Of a stretch of 64,000 bases of DNA, positions 18,580 through 27,416 are shown piece by piece; position 1 is the first letter of the stretch; every line of letters starts with the position of its first letter. The stretch lies in NCBI RefSeq assembly GCF_007741495.1, contig NZ_CP036262.1, forward strand, positions 5,084,001 to 5,148,000. Direction: 5' to 3'. Made by a program: the position numbers and the translations under genes. The notes beneath the pieces were generated by a model. The model searched no databases. It was not told the DNA's origin and saw only the letters and a program-made list of their open reading frames with translations. The stretch comes from Roseimaritima multifibrata (GTDB taxonomy: Bacteria; Planctomycetota; Planctomycetia; Pirellulales; Pirellulaceae).

Positions 18580-19398
18580 ATGAACGCTTCACGATTCCTT
18601 TTGATTGCCTTGGCGACCACCGTTTTGCCACTGTCAGCTTCCGCAGCAACGATGATCAGCTTTGACGAATTATCGCTCAGCCCCAACAGCTATTTCGATG
18701 GCCATGGCGCCGGTGCGAGCTCTGGAACCTGGACATCGCAGGGAGCCACCTTTAACACAGGGACTTACGGCCCTGGCTGGAGCTATTCCAACGTCTCCGA
18801 CAACACCACCGCCGGCCACACCAACCAGTGGTCTGCCGTCCCGGGGACCGACGCAAGCGGTAGCGGGAACTACGTTATCGGCACCACGTTCAGTCCCAAC
18901 GGCGCCTATTTTAATCTTCCCGGCAGTGAAAAGATCTCTTCGATCGCGGTCACGAACGCCACCTACGCCTACCTCTCCATGCTTAATGGTGACGCGTTCG
19001 CAAAAGAGTTTGGGGGGACGACCGGCGACGACGAAGACTTTTTCCAAGTCACCTTCACAGGATTTGACAGTTCAAACGCTGGAGGTTCGTCTCTTGGTTC
19101 GGTCGACTTCTTTTTGGCCGATTACCGTTTCGCGGACAATGCAGACGACTACATCATCGATAGTTGGCAGACCGTTGACCTATCCTCGCTGGGGAACGCT
19201 CGCTCGATCGGCATCTCATTGGCCAGCAGTGATGTAGGGATGTTTGGGATGAACACACCCGCCTACGTTGCCATCGATAACATTGCATTCCAAGCGGCCG
19301 CCGTCCCTGAACCAACCAGTCTGTTGTGCATAGGAGCGTTGGTATTAGCCACTAGCGCTCGCCGAATCCGCAATCGATTCGCGTCGCTCGCCAGCTGA
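18580..19398 (+). CDS. DUF4465 protein with PEP-CTERM sorting signal
   Basis: Protein of 272 residues from ATG at 18580. It has a signal peptide (to about residue 22, SASA), then a beta-rich DUF4465 domain with FDELSLSPNSYFDG, SNVSDNTTAGHTNQW, NATYAYLSMLNGDAF, DFFLADYRF and GMNTPAYVAIDNI. The end is a PEP-CTERM anchor: VPEP at 242-245, a hydrophobic stretch, then an Arg-rich tail. PEP-CTERM proteins are processed by exosortase and reach the cell surface. DUF4465 genes are, as far as I recall, often near corrinoid-uptake genes in Bacteroidetes; this was not checked. It shares the riboswitch transcript with the fusion gene, so a surface role in corrinoid capture is a reasonable guess. Confidence 0.87.
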   Translation: MNASRFLLIALATTVLPLSASAATMISFDELSLSPNSYFDGHGAGASSGTWTSQGATFNTGTYGPGWSYSNVSDNTTAGHTNQWSAVPGTDASGSGNYVIGTTFSPNGAYFNLPGSEKISSIAVTNATYAYLSMLNGDAFAKEFGGTTGDDEDFFQVTFTGFDSSNAGGSSLGSVDFFLADYRFADNADDYIIDSWQTVDLSSLGNARSIGISLASSDVGMFGMNTPAYVAIDNIAFQAAAVPEPTSLLCIGALVLATSARRIRNRFASLAS

Positions 19399-19555
19399 CG
19401 CCAAGCAATGCCGTCTACTTTCTTAGCGGAACGGCGCGAGCCGTCCGGCCCGGCAACCGCTCCATAAAAAAGGCCGGACGACTTGCCGCATGTCGATTTA
19501 GTCGAAAGCGGAGGGAGGTTGTAGCCTTTCGCGGGGAACGTCGCATCAATAAATG

Positions 19556-19614
19556 GCGTAGTGGACGAGGCAACGAGTCCGGCAATATGGGACTCGTTGC
19601 CTCGTCCACTACGC
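19556..19614. repeat. Perfect 24-bp inverted repeat
   Basis: GCGTAGTGGACGAGGCAACG (19556-19579 in full) pairs perfectly with 19591-19614 across an 11-base loop. The T-run of a terminator is lacking. The rest of the gap 19399-19850 holds the dispersed repeat CTTAGCGGAACGGCGCGAGC (from about 19421) and a GCGGGGAACGTCGC repeat near 19531; I see no gene in it. Confidence 0.8.
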
Positions 19615-19803
19615 TAATGAGAGCGAGGCACCAGAAAACCCCAACCCGACGCGTCACGGGGCGGACGGCTTAGGACCAATGTCCCGAAACTTAGGGTCAA
19701 ACGGTTGCTTTACCGTATTAAATTTCGAATGGCGGCCCTTCAAACATTCGGCGAAAAACGGGCCTGCGGAAAATATCTTTTTTTGTTGCTAAGAAATCGG
19801 TTG

Positions 19804-19878
19804 GTAGGGCGTTGTCTGGAGTGTATTCCTGAAGCGTCTGCTTATCCTTTCGAACGTTGGAATGATCCAACGCCCTAC
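19804..19878 (+). promoter_or_regulatory. Leader hairpin before the ECF sigma gene
   Basis: GTAGGGCGTTG at 19804-19814 is complementary to CAACGCCCTAC at 19868-19878. The right arm ends one base before the AAGGA ribosome site (19880-19884) of the sigma gene. Folding would place a stem next to that site; a role in controlling translation is inferred only from position. Confidence 0.45.
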
Positions 19879-19891
19879 GAAGGAAACCGAA

Positions 19892-20407
19892 TTGTCATCG
19901 AACTCGGCCCCCGATCATCACCAGCAAATCCAAGGCTGGGTGGAGCGTTACGAACGCCCTCTGCTTTCGTACGCGCTGAAGATGAACGGTGGGAATCGCG
20001 AAGCGGCTCAGGATGCGGTGCAAGAGACCTTCTTGCGATTGTGCCGCGAAGATTCCTCTCTGCTTGAGGGGCGGATCGCGGCTTGGCTGTTTACCGTCTG
20101 CCGAACTCGGGTGATTGACATGCAACGTCTCCATACGCCACAGGTTTTAAAACCGGACCAGATGTCTCAGGTGGAAAGCGAGCAGGGAAGTCCCTGTGAT
20201 GCCGCCGAACAAGTTGACGAACAACGGCGACTTGCCACCTTGGTCGCCGACCTGCCGGCTCGCCAAAAAGAAGTCCTCCGGCTGCGACTTCAAGCCGGCC
20301 TCAGCTACCGCGAGATTGCGGAGGTGACGGGCATTACCGTCAGCAACGTCGGCGTCCAATTACACGCCGCCGTCACCACGCTTCGCTCCCGCTTGCGGAC
20401 GAACTGA
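19892..20407 (+). CDS. ECF-type RNA polymerase sigma factor
   Basis: Protein of 171 residues from TTG at 19892, chosen because AAGGA lies seven bases upstream. An ATG at 19862 would add ten residues but is inside the leader region and has no good site. Region 2 has AQDAVQETFLRLCRED and IAAWLFTVCRTRVIDM; region 4 has LPARQKEVLRLRLQAGLSYREIA with a helix-turn-helix ending VSNVGVQLHAAVTTLRSRL. These are the two domains of extracytoplasmic-function sigma factors, which direct polymerase to a small regulon. The next gene, 52 bases on, has an anti-sigma-like N-terminus, so the pair may form a regulatory unit. Confidence 0.9.
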   Translation: MSSNSAPDHHQQIQGWVERYERPLLSYALKMNGGNREAAQDAVQETFLRLCREDSSLLEGRIAAWLFTVCRTRVIDMQRLHTPQVLKPDQMSQVESEQGSPCDAAEQVDEQRRLATLVADLPARQKEVLRLRLQAGLSYREIAEVTGITVSNVGVQLHAAVTTLRSRLRTN

Positions 20408-20459
20408 AGCGAGCTTCCTCTTTTAGACATCTCCTATCCTTCGTTTTAGGGTATCCACA

Positions 20460-23090
20460 ATGACCGATTTAAATCCCAACGATCCCCGCATCACCGAATA
20501 TGTGATGGAAGGGATGACGGCCGCCGAGCGGGCCGAATTCGAGCAACAAATGGCTCAAAATCCGGAACTCCAAGAAGCGGTTCGCGAAGTCACGATGCTT
20601 TCGCAAGACCTGCGCGGACTCTTCGGCAGCGAAGAATCGCCAGCCCTCGATCCAGCACGCCGGCAATCGATCGCACAAGCCTCCGTCGCTCAAGCCTCAC
20701 CTCCCGCTCCGATCCGAACGCATTCCAATAAAACTTGGTTAAGCATTGCGGCGATCGGGATCCCATTGGTCGCATGCCTCGCAGGAGGAAACTATGTCTA
20801 TCGGTCGCTGCAGTCGGGATCGACTGGCGATGTCGCGTTCAATTCGTCAACCGATTTGGGTGGCGACACCGAATTCACTCCGGCAACCGACGCACCAACC
20901 CAGCTAAACGTTCCCGATTCGGCAAGCATCGCTTCCGCGGAACAACCGCTAATTGAAAGCGTTGCCGAAAGTGCGGGTCGCAAAGAGTCAGAGCGTCAAC
21001 AGTCCCAACAAAGCAATGAACTCCATTCGCTCCAAGCAGGAGGAATTCCGGGCGTCCCACCGCGAGCCACCGAATGGGCGCCAAGTGGCTTGCCCGGGAT
21101 GGAAATGGATATGGAGGGCGACATGGGCATGGAAATGGGTAGGGGCGGCATGAACATGGGCATGGCAGGCGGCATGGGCACCGAAGGCGGCATGGGCATG
21201 GCAGGCGGCGGGGACGCCCCCTTCAGTTCTCCCTCGGCGGACGATTCTTCCAAGTCTTCTGACGCCCCTCAACCGTCAGCGCCCCGTTTTGAATCGCAAC
21301 TTCAACCGGGCACCGATTCATTGTCCACCCGCCTGGCAAAATCCCCTAACACTGACGAAAGGGGACGTGGAGTTGCGGGGATGCCAGCGGCCAGCCATCC
21401 CGAACTTGAAACTTACTCCGTCGAATTACGCACCACAAAAGACTCCGCAGAATCCATGATGCAGATGGTCACCCCACGCATCATCATCCAAGAGGAAGAA
21501 GAACTTGCCCAGACCGGTTTTGAAATCGCCGAAGGTTCCTCCGGCGACCGCTTTAAATCGATTACCGACAATCCCTTCATGCCCGTCACCAAGGCACCTC
21601 AAAGTACTTTTTCGATCGACGTCGACACGGCCTCTTACAGCAAAGTCCGCAGCTACATCCGTCAAAATCACCTTCCGCAACCTTCCGCGGTCCGGATCGA
21701 AGAATTAATCAATTACTTTAACTACGACTACAGCCAAGCGACCCAACCCGAGGCGATCGAACGTGGCTCCGCAGAGGGTGGCTCGGCAGAGGGTGCCAAC
21801 GAAAAAATCGAATCCGACGACGCCGATTCAACTCCGCCGGTTCCCTTTGGCGCCTCGGTTGAAATTGCGGCCTGTCCCTGGAAGCCCGAACATCGGCTCG
21901 CTCGCATCGGCATCCAAGGCCGAGAGATCGCCAACGAAGATCGTCCGGCCAGCAACTTGGTCTTTTTGCTGGACGTATCGGGATCGATGAACCAGCCCAA
22001 CAAACTTCCCCTGGCGGTGAAGGGAATGCAGATGCTGCTGAAACAATTGGGTGAAAATGATCGGGTGGCGATAGTCGTCTACGCCTCGGCAACCGGGTTG
22101 GTCCTCGATTCGACTTCGGCCGACCAACACGCCACCATTTTCAAGGCTCTGGAACGGCTATCGGCCGGGGGGAGCACCAACGGCGGGGATGGGATTCGTC
22201 TGGCCTACAACGTCGCTCGCGACCACTTCATTGAAGGGGGCGTCAACCGAGTCCTGCTTTGCACCGACGGCGATTTTAATGTCGGCACGACCAGCACCGA
22301 TGATCTTGTCGAACTGGCCGAGAAAGAATCCAAAGGAGGCATTTTTCTTTCGGTTCTGGCGTTTGGGATGGGAAACCATAACGATTCGATGTTGGAACAG
22401 ATCAGCAACCGCGGCAACGGCAACTACGCTTTCATCGATGCTGCCAACGAAGCCCACAAGGTTTTTGTCCAGCAGACCAACAGCACTTTGGTGACGATCG
22501 CCAAGGACGTAAAAATCCAAGTTGAATTCAATCCCAAGGAAGTCAGCGCCTACCGCCTGATCGGTTACGAAAACCGGATGCTAAAAACAGAAGATTTTAA
22601 TAACGACGCGATCGATGCAGGCGAAATCGGAGCAGGGCACCGCGTCACGGCCCTTTATGAAATCACTCCAGCGGCCAACGATGCCGAAATGGACCAAGTC
22701 CCCGGTCCGGACGTCGACGACTTGCGTTACCAGCAGGAAATCAAACCTTCCAAACGAGCCATGGAACTTTCTAAGCAAGCGAAGAATGGCGAATTGCTGA
22801 CTTTGAAAATTCGGTACAAGGAACCCGAGGGTCAAACCAGCTCCAAACTAACCTTTCCGGTTCGCGACTCCGGTCATTCGTTCACCGAAGCGAGCGAGGA
22901 CTTTCAGTTTGCCAGTGCCGTCGCCGGGTTCGGAATGCAGCTGCGGAATTCACCCTACAAAGGGGATTGGTCTTTAGCGGCGATCGAAGAAACCGCCGAA
23001 AGCGCCTCCAGCCCCGATCCCTACGGCCTGCGAAACGAATTCATAGACATGGTGAAAGCGGTCCGAGCGATCACAGGCGAAGAGGAATAA
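20460..23090 (+). CDS. Membrane-anchored vWA protein with anti-sigma-like N-terminus
   Basis: Protein of 876 residues, ATG at 20460 with AGGG upstream. Residues 1-60 (ITEYVMEGMTAAERAEFEQQ) resemble the anti-sigma/zinc-finger-like domain seen in front of transmembrane anti-sigma factors. A transmembrane helix lies near 93-115. Next is an unstructured region including a Met/Gly-rich stretch (about 214-258). The rest is the YfbK-type arrangement: a vWA N-terminal extension (STFSIDVDTASYSKVRSYIR), the vWA domain with MIDAS motif DVSGSM near 505, and a DUF3520-type C-terminus. vWA domains bind partner proteins through a metal ion. Co-occurrence with the ECF sigma gene suggests that the signal is sensed outside the membrane and passed to sigma. 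Confidence 0.85.
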   Translation: MTDLNPNDPRITEYVMEGMTAAERAEFEQQMAQNPELQEAVREVTMLSQDLRGLFGSEESPALDPARRQSIAQASVAQASPPAPIRTHSNKTWLSIAAIGIPLVACLAGGNYVYRSLQSGSTGDVAFNSSTDLGGDTEFTPATDAPTQLNVPDSASIASAEQPLIESVAESAGRKESERQQSQQSNELHSLQAGGIPGVPPRATEWAPSGLPGMEMDMEGDMGMEMGRGGMNMGMAGGMGTEGGMGMAGGGDAPFSSPSADDSSKSSDAPQPSAPRFESQLQPGTDSLSTRLAKSPNTDERGRGVAGMPAASHPELETYSVELRTTKDSAESMMQMVTPRIIIQEEEELAQTGFEIAEGSSGDRFKSITDNPFMPVTKAPQSTFSIDVDTASYSKVRSYIRQNHLPQPSAVRIEELINYFNYDYSQATQPEAIERGSAEGGSAEGANEKIESDDADSTPPVPFGASVEIAACPWKPEHRLARIGIQGREIANEDRPASNLVFLLDVSGSMNQPNKLPLAVKGMQMLLKQLGENDRVAIVVYASATGLVLDSTSADQHATIFKALERLSAGGSTNGGDGIRLAYNVARDHFIEGGVNRVLLCTDGDFNVGTTSTDDLVELAEKESKGGIFLSVLAFGMGNHNDSMLEQISNRGNGNYAFIDAANEAHKVFVQQTNSTLVTIAKDVKIQVEFNPKEVSAYRLIGYENRMLKTEDFNNDAIDAGEIGAGHRVTALYEITPAANDAEMDQVPGPDVDDLRYQQEIKPSKRAMELSKQAKNGELLTLKIRYKEPEGQTSSKLTFPVRDSGHSFTEASEDFQFASAVAGFGMQLRNSPYKGDWSLAAIEETAESASSPDPYGLRNEFIDMVKAVRAITGEEE

Positions 23091-23309
23091 ATAAGACGGC
23101 AAGGGCCGTGCTTGTTTCAGGGGAAACTGGACCACGCTCTGGCGAGCCGTAGCTACGTGCTCGCCGTAGCTAGTGTCTGCCAGACGGTGGTCCTTGCTCG
23201 GAAACCGTCCCTTATTGATTTCGCGGCTCGAGCGAAAGTAGCTTTAGTCTCCAGAGCGTTCTTTCGCGGCGCGAAAGGCGACAATCCCTAACTCACCACC
23301 CCCGATCTG

Positions 23310-23846
23310 CTACTTCTTGCCCATCGCTCGTTTGCTGGCGAAGAAATCGGTTAACAATTTGCCGCAGCGTTCTTTGAATAAGCCCGCCTGAACTTCGCAG
23401 CGATGATTTAGGCGTGGGTCGTTCAGCATCTGATACAAACTGGTCACGGCTCCGGCCTTAGGATCGGTTGCACCAAACACGACGTTGGGGACTCGGCCCT
23501 GCAGAATCGCTCCGGCACACATCGGACAAGGTTCCAAAGTCACGTACAACGTGCAGCCTTCCAGACGCCAATCGCCAAGGGCCTCGGCCGCCTGCGTGAT
23601 GGCGATCATTTCGGCGTGGGCCGTCGGATCATGCAAAGCCTCTCGCTGGTTGTAAGCGGCTCCGATGGCTCGCTTATTGTGCACAATCACCGCGCCGACG
23701 GGGACTTCGTCTTCCCGAGCCGCTTGCATGGCCAATTCAATCGCCATCGACATCCAGCGGGCATGCACGGCATCGCTATCGGGATCACCCTCAAAGCTGA
23801 AATCCATCCCCGAGAAAGAGGAGGAAAAACCTCCCTCGTCGATCAC
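23310..23846 (-). CDS. tadA: tRNA adenosine(34) deaminase
   Basis: Protein of 178 residues with the zinc-cytidine-deaminase motifs: the catalytic HAE ([10 protein letters not shown]) and the zinc-binding [10 protein letters not shown]. TadA converts A34 to inosine in tRNA-Arg(ACG), letting it read CGN codons. The core begins near [17 protein letters not shown]; the first 30 residues are an N-terminal addition whose start is uncertain. GTG at 23846 overlaps the TGA of the upstream gene, as in coupled pairs; ATG near 23807 is an alternative. Confidence 0.95.
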   Translation of the reverse strand: MIDEGGFSSSFSGMDFSFEGDPDSDAVHARWMSMAIELAMQAAREDEVPVGAVIVHNKRAIGAAYNQREALHDPTAHAEMIAITQAAEALGDWRLEGCTLYVTLEPCPMCAGAILQGRVPNVVFGATDPKAGAVTSLYQMLNDPRLNHRCEVQAGLFKERCGKLLTDFFASKRAMGKK

Positions 23847-24613
23847 GACTCACTCGCGGGTGACTGACTTGCTTTCTTCGTTGCGTCGGCACTTTTCTTC
23901 GGTTTGGCAGCGGGTTCCAACTTTCGCCAACGAAGATTACGCAGCTCCGACTTCACCTGGAACGCGGCGATTCCAATGGGCAGCGAGGGCTCCATTTCGT
24001 CTCGAATCGTAAACTTATGCCCTTTCCGTTCGACTTCGGCGTAGTTTTTCCCATCGATCCAACAACGGATATGGTCGTCCACGCGAATGCGAACGGTATA
24101 CCACTGCCCATTTTCGAAAGTCATGAACGAAGTCGTTTCATTTTCCGAGGCATCAAAACCGTCGATACTGCTGACCCCAACGACTCCGCCCGACCAACCT
24201 CCCAGCACAAAACTAGCCGCCCCATCTTTGCCGACGGGGAAGGTCAAACCGCAGAAGAAATCAAATCCGTTGACGCGTCGCGCCTGAAGTTCGATCTCAA
24301 AATTCTCGGTCGGGAACCAAGCTTCGTCGTCTTTATCCTTCAACCGGATTCCGGTCAGCGGATCGCCCATCTCCATGACAATCGATTTTGGTGCGAAAAC
24401 GACATCGCCATCCCCACCAAAATTACAAACCTCCCAGACGCCCTCTTTACCCGTAGGCAACGGCAACCATTGAACGGCTTCCGCTTTTGCTTCCGCAGGG
24501 GCGACCACTTTGCCAGTTTCCAGCTGCCCGGACGGCGGCTCCGCTGACATTGCTACACAGCCACAAAAACCGGCGGCGCCAAACAGCACCGTACGCAAGC
24601 TGAAAATATTCAT
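23843..24613 (-). CDS. Secreted DUF1080-like carbohydrate-binding-fold protein
   Basis: Protein of 256 residues with a signal peptide (ending AMSA), a beta-rich core, and a Lys/Ala-rich tail. Segments such as [36 protein letters not shown] and [21 protein letters not shown] match the concanavalin-like sandwich of the DUF1080 (3-keto-disaccharide hydrolase-like) group. In planctomycetes this group is very numerous; a few members hydrolyse 3-keto-sugars, most are unstudied. The stop overlaps the tadA start. Upstream is a 115-base gap to efp. Confidence 0.8.
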   Translation of the reverse strand: MNIFSLRTVLFGAAGFCGCVAMSAEPPSGQLETGKVVAPAEAKAEAVQWLPLPTGKEGVWEVCNFGGDGDVVFAPKSIVMEMGDPLTGIRLKDKDDEAWFPTENFEIELQARRVNGFDFFCGLTFPVGKDGAASFVLGGWSGGVVGVSSIDGFDASENETTSFMTFENGQWYTVRIRVDDHIRCWIDGKNYAEVERKGHKFTIRDEMEPSLPIGIAAFQVKSELRNLRWRKLEPAAKPKKSADATKKASQSPASES

Positions 24614-24727
24614 GGTGGATCATCTCTAAAGATCAAAAGGGCAGGGGATGGCCAGCTCAGACGTATTGCAGGTCAAATACGTTGCCAAGGAATACGGCAA
24701 AGCATTAGGAATTCCCACTATAAACGC

Positions 24728-25297
24728 TTAGCTGTTCACTCGCTCGACATATTCACCCTTGCGAGTATCCACTTTGATCACGTTCCCTTCCTTGATGAAA
24801 CCGGGGACGATGAATTCGGCTCCCGTTTCGCACTTGGCAGGCTTGGTCACATTGGTGGCGGTATCTCCCTTGGCTCCGGGAACACACTCGACGACTTCTA
24901 GTTCGACGTGATTTGGCGGTTCGATCACAATCGGGTTGGAATTGTAAAGCGTCATCGAGCAAACCATGCCGTCCTTGAGAAATTTCCAGATATCTCCGGC
25001 GGTATCGTTACTGACTTCGTACTGTTCAAAAGTCGTCGCATCCATGAAGACATAATCTTCACCTTGACGATACAGGAACTGGACATCGACGGTCTCGACG
25101 TCCGCACTTTCCAGCGAATCGCCCCCTTTGTAGGTTCGATCGAGGATCGTTCCACGAACCAGATTTTTCATCCGGCACTTGTAGAACGCGTTCCCTTTCC
25201 CCGGTTTGACGAAATTCATGTCCGTCATCAGGTAGGGTTCGCCGTCGATCTGGATCTTCAGGCCTTTGCGAAAATCACTAGTATTATAAGTTGCCAT
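24728..25297 (-). CDS. efp: Elongation factor P
   Basis: Protein of 189 residues from MATYNTSDFRKG; the frame extends upstream but the family start is here. KOW-like N-terminal domain and two OB-fold-like domains are present (CSMTLYNSNPIVIEPPNHVELEV and the terminal GEYVERVNS). EF-P prevents ribosome stalling at polyproline. The loop NFVKPGKGNAF has Lys 34, the residue that is beta-lysylated in E. coli. The divergent neighbour is the lysine aminomutase EpmB that prepares this modification, so the pair probably works together. Start region at 25295-25297; the two starts are separated by about 80 bases. Confidence 0.97.
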   Translation of the reverse strand: MATYNTSDFRKGLKIQIDGEPYLMTDMNFVKPGKGNAFYKCRMKNLVRGTILDRTYKGGDSLESADVETVDVQFLYRQGEDYVFMDATTFEQYEVSNDTAGDIWKFLKDGMVCSMTLYNSNPIVIEPPNHVELEVVECVPGAKGDTATNVTKPAKCETGAEFIVPGFIKEGNVIKVDTRKGEYVERVNS

Positions 25298-25376
25298 GTT
25301 TTCATGTCTCCGCGTCGTACGTCGGCCGCGGCATCCGTCGAGCGACGGCACCAGCGAAACCAGAGGAATTGATTTT

Positions 25377-26405
25377 GTGGACGAGATTCTAACGAGCGAT
25401 CGACGGTCTGTCCGCGCCCATTCCGATCCCTCGATTTTTGTCTCGTGGCAGCAGGCGATGAAACAAGCCATTCGAGACGGCCGAGAACTGTGCAATCGGC
25501 TGGACCTCCCCCCCGAATTGGCCTCCGACGCGGCAGGGAATGCCTTTCCCGTCTTTGTCCCGCTGGAATTTCTGGCAAGGATGAAAAAGGGAGACCCCGA
25601 TGACCCTCTCCTCCGCCAAGTCTTGGGTTTGTCGGCGGAAACCGAATCGGCGGCCGGCTTTCAAACCGATCCACTGGCGGAAAAGGACTCCGAACCGCTT
25701 CCGGGACTGCTCCATAAATACCACGGGCGTGCGCTTTTGGTCACAACAGGAGCCTGTGCGATCCACTGCCGATACTGTTTTCGGCGACATTTCCCCTACG
25801 CTCAGGTCCCCAAAGGCAAAGAGGCATGGCAGGGAGCCATTGATTACCTGGCACAGGATCCCTCGATCTCCGAAGTCCTGCTCAGTGGCGGCGACCCGCT
25901 GACGCTTGCCGATTCGATGCTCGGATCGTTGGTCGATTCACTCACGGCGATCCCTCACATCCGGCGATTGCGATTCCACACCCGGCTGCCGATTGCGATT
26001 CCACAGCGGATCACCAGCGACCTGATCACACGCCTCCGCTCCACTTCCGCCACCATCTGGTTTGTCGTCCACTGCAACCATGCAGCCGAACTAGACGAAC
26101 CGACGCTGGCAGCCCTCGAACGTTTAATCGACGCAGGAATACCGGTGCTGAACCAAGCGGTATTGCTGAAGGGGGTCAACGATTCGGTGGCGGCCCTAGC
26201 TGAACTGAGCATGCGATTGGTCGACCATCGCATCCAACCATACTATTTGCATCAACTTGACCGGGTCAGCGGAGCCGCACATTTCGAAGTCCCCGCCGAA
26301 ACCGGAATGGACCTGGTCGAGCAATTGCGAAAGCAACTGCCCGGCTACGCCGTTCCGCAGTATGTCCAAGAAATCGCTGGCGACACTTCCAAACGACCGT
26401 TCTAG
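25377..26405 (+). CDS. epmB: EF-P beta-lysylation lysine 2,3-aminomutase
   Basis: Radical-SAM protein of 342 residues from GTG at 25377, nine bases after AGAGGA; this gives the E. coli EpmB length. The cluster motif CAIHCRYCFRRHFPY (CX3CX2C) lies near 125-140, and VLLSGGDPLTLAD and LHQLDRVSGAAHFEVP match the lysine 2,3-aminomutase family. The PLP-binding Lys region is at the C-terminal half. EpmB converts (S)-alpha-lysine to (R)-beta-lysine, which EpmA attaches to EF-P Lys 34. EpmA is not in this window. Divergent from efp. Confidence 0.93.
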   Translation: MDEILTSDRRSVRAHSDPSIFVSWQQAMKQAIRDGRELCNRLDLPPELASDAAGNAFPVFVPLEFLARMKKGDPDDPLLRQVLGLSAETESAAGFQTDPLAEKDSEPLPGLLHKYHGRALLVTTGACAIHCRYCFRRHFPYAQVPKGKEAWQGAIDYLAQDPSISEVLLSGGDPLTLADSMLGSLVDSLTAIPHIRRLRFHTRLPIAIPQRITSDLITRLRSTSATIWFVVHCNHAAELDEPTLAALERLIDAGIPVLNQAVLLKGVNDSVAALAELSMRLVDHRIQPYYLHQLDRVSGAAHFEVPAETGMDLVEQLRKQLPGYAVPQYVQEIAGDTSKRPF

Positions 26406-26459
26406 TAAGCGTCAATCGCCGCCGCCTTGCTGACAGCGCGATCGGCGTGCTCGCGCTGC

Positions 26460-27158
26460 CTAAACCATCAGAATGACAGGGTTTCCTTCGATACTGGCGG
26501 TAAAACGTTTCGTTTGCGAAATCTCTCCGCTACAGAACACCCAAGCGAAGCCCAATAGTTTGACGACGCAGACGCGACCGACGCGACGCCGACTGAGGGA
26601 ACGATGCACGTGGATCGAAGCCTTATTCCAAGGCTGAATGATGACCGACAGGCGTTGGTATCCCCGCGACTGCAGATCCTCTGCGACAAATCCGAGCAGC
26701 TTTTTATAAAGCCCGCCCCCTCGTGCCTCTCTATCCACAAACGCACAGTACAACCACGCTTGTGAGGGCTGCAGGTCGATCCGGAATCCCAAATCGGCTT
26801 CGCTGAAACTGCCCGTTCCCGCCCAGACTCCGCCGACATAAGAATAGCCCTCGGCTGGGTCTGGGGGCGAATCCACCTCGGACGTTTTTAAGACGGCGTA
26901 TCCAAAATCATCCTGGGTCGATTCCAACGGGACCGAATTCCAGGTGAATTCCCGCAGTGCCAACCGGGCGTTCTCGTCCTCGATGCAGGCCATCGAGCCG
27001 TCGCCGGAGAGTGGACGACCGGCAGATTCTTGCAACAACTGGAAATCCAGATCGAAGACATCCCCGACCGAGAAGCGAAAAAGCCACTTCGGAACCAAAC
27101 GATTAAAAACCGTCTCCGCCGTGTGCAAAATCCCACGGCGCCTTAGTCGTTTAAGCAA
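26460..27158 (-). CDS. GNAT-family acetyltransferase-like protein
   Basis: Protein of 232 residues. The C-terminal half carries the GNAT core: YCAFVDREARGGGLYKKLLG (acetyl-CoA binding R-X-X-G-X-G/A type loop) and VIIQPWNKASIHVHRSLS. The N-terminal 100 residues have no recognised domain. The start is uncertain: TTG at 27158 has no clear ribosome site and internal ATG codons exist (for example near 26990). The substrate is unknown. The upstream gap (27159-27416) has two short hairpins, GTCGCCTTTC/GAAAGGCGAC near 27250-27276 and ACCGAGCGGC/GCCGCTCGGT-like near 27368-27392. Confidence 0.7.
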   Translation of the reverse strand: MLKRLRRRGILHTAETVFNRLVPKWLFRFSVGDVFDLDFQLLQESAGRPLSGDGSMACIEDENARLALREFTWNSVPLESTQDDFGYAVLKTSEVDSPPDPAEGYSYVGGVWAGTGSFSEADLGFRIDLQPSQAWLYCAFVDREARGGGLYKKLLGFVAEDLQSRGYQRLSVIIQPWNKASIHVHRSLSRRRVGRVCVVKLLGFAWVFCSGEISQTKRFTASIEGNPVILMV

Positions 27159-27416
27159 TTTCCAGTCTCACTATCCGATGCGGCGCCGAAAGGTCCTCGG
27201 CGACGAAGGACGTGCCTTAACTTGTTGGCACGATCTGGGCCGCAACCAAGTCGCCTTTCAGAACGCGAAAGGCGACAATCACTCGATCAACAGCCCGCTC
27301 GCGGTGCTAACCGACTGCAGCAACCGGGCAGAGGGCTCGCGTCCTGCCGCTAAGCATTTTCCCTATAACCGAGCGGCTTGTGCCGCTCCGGTATCGTTTT
27401 GGGAATCCTGCGTCTT

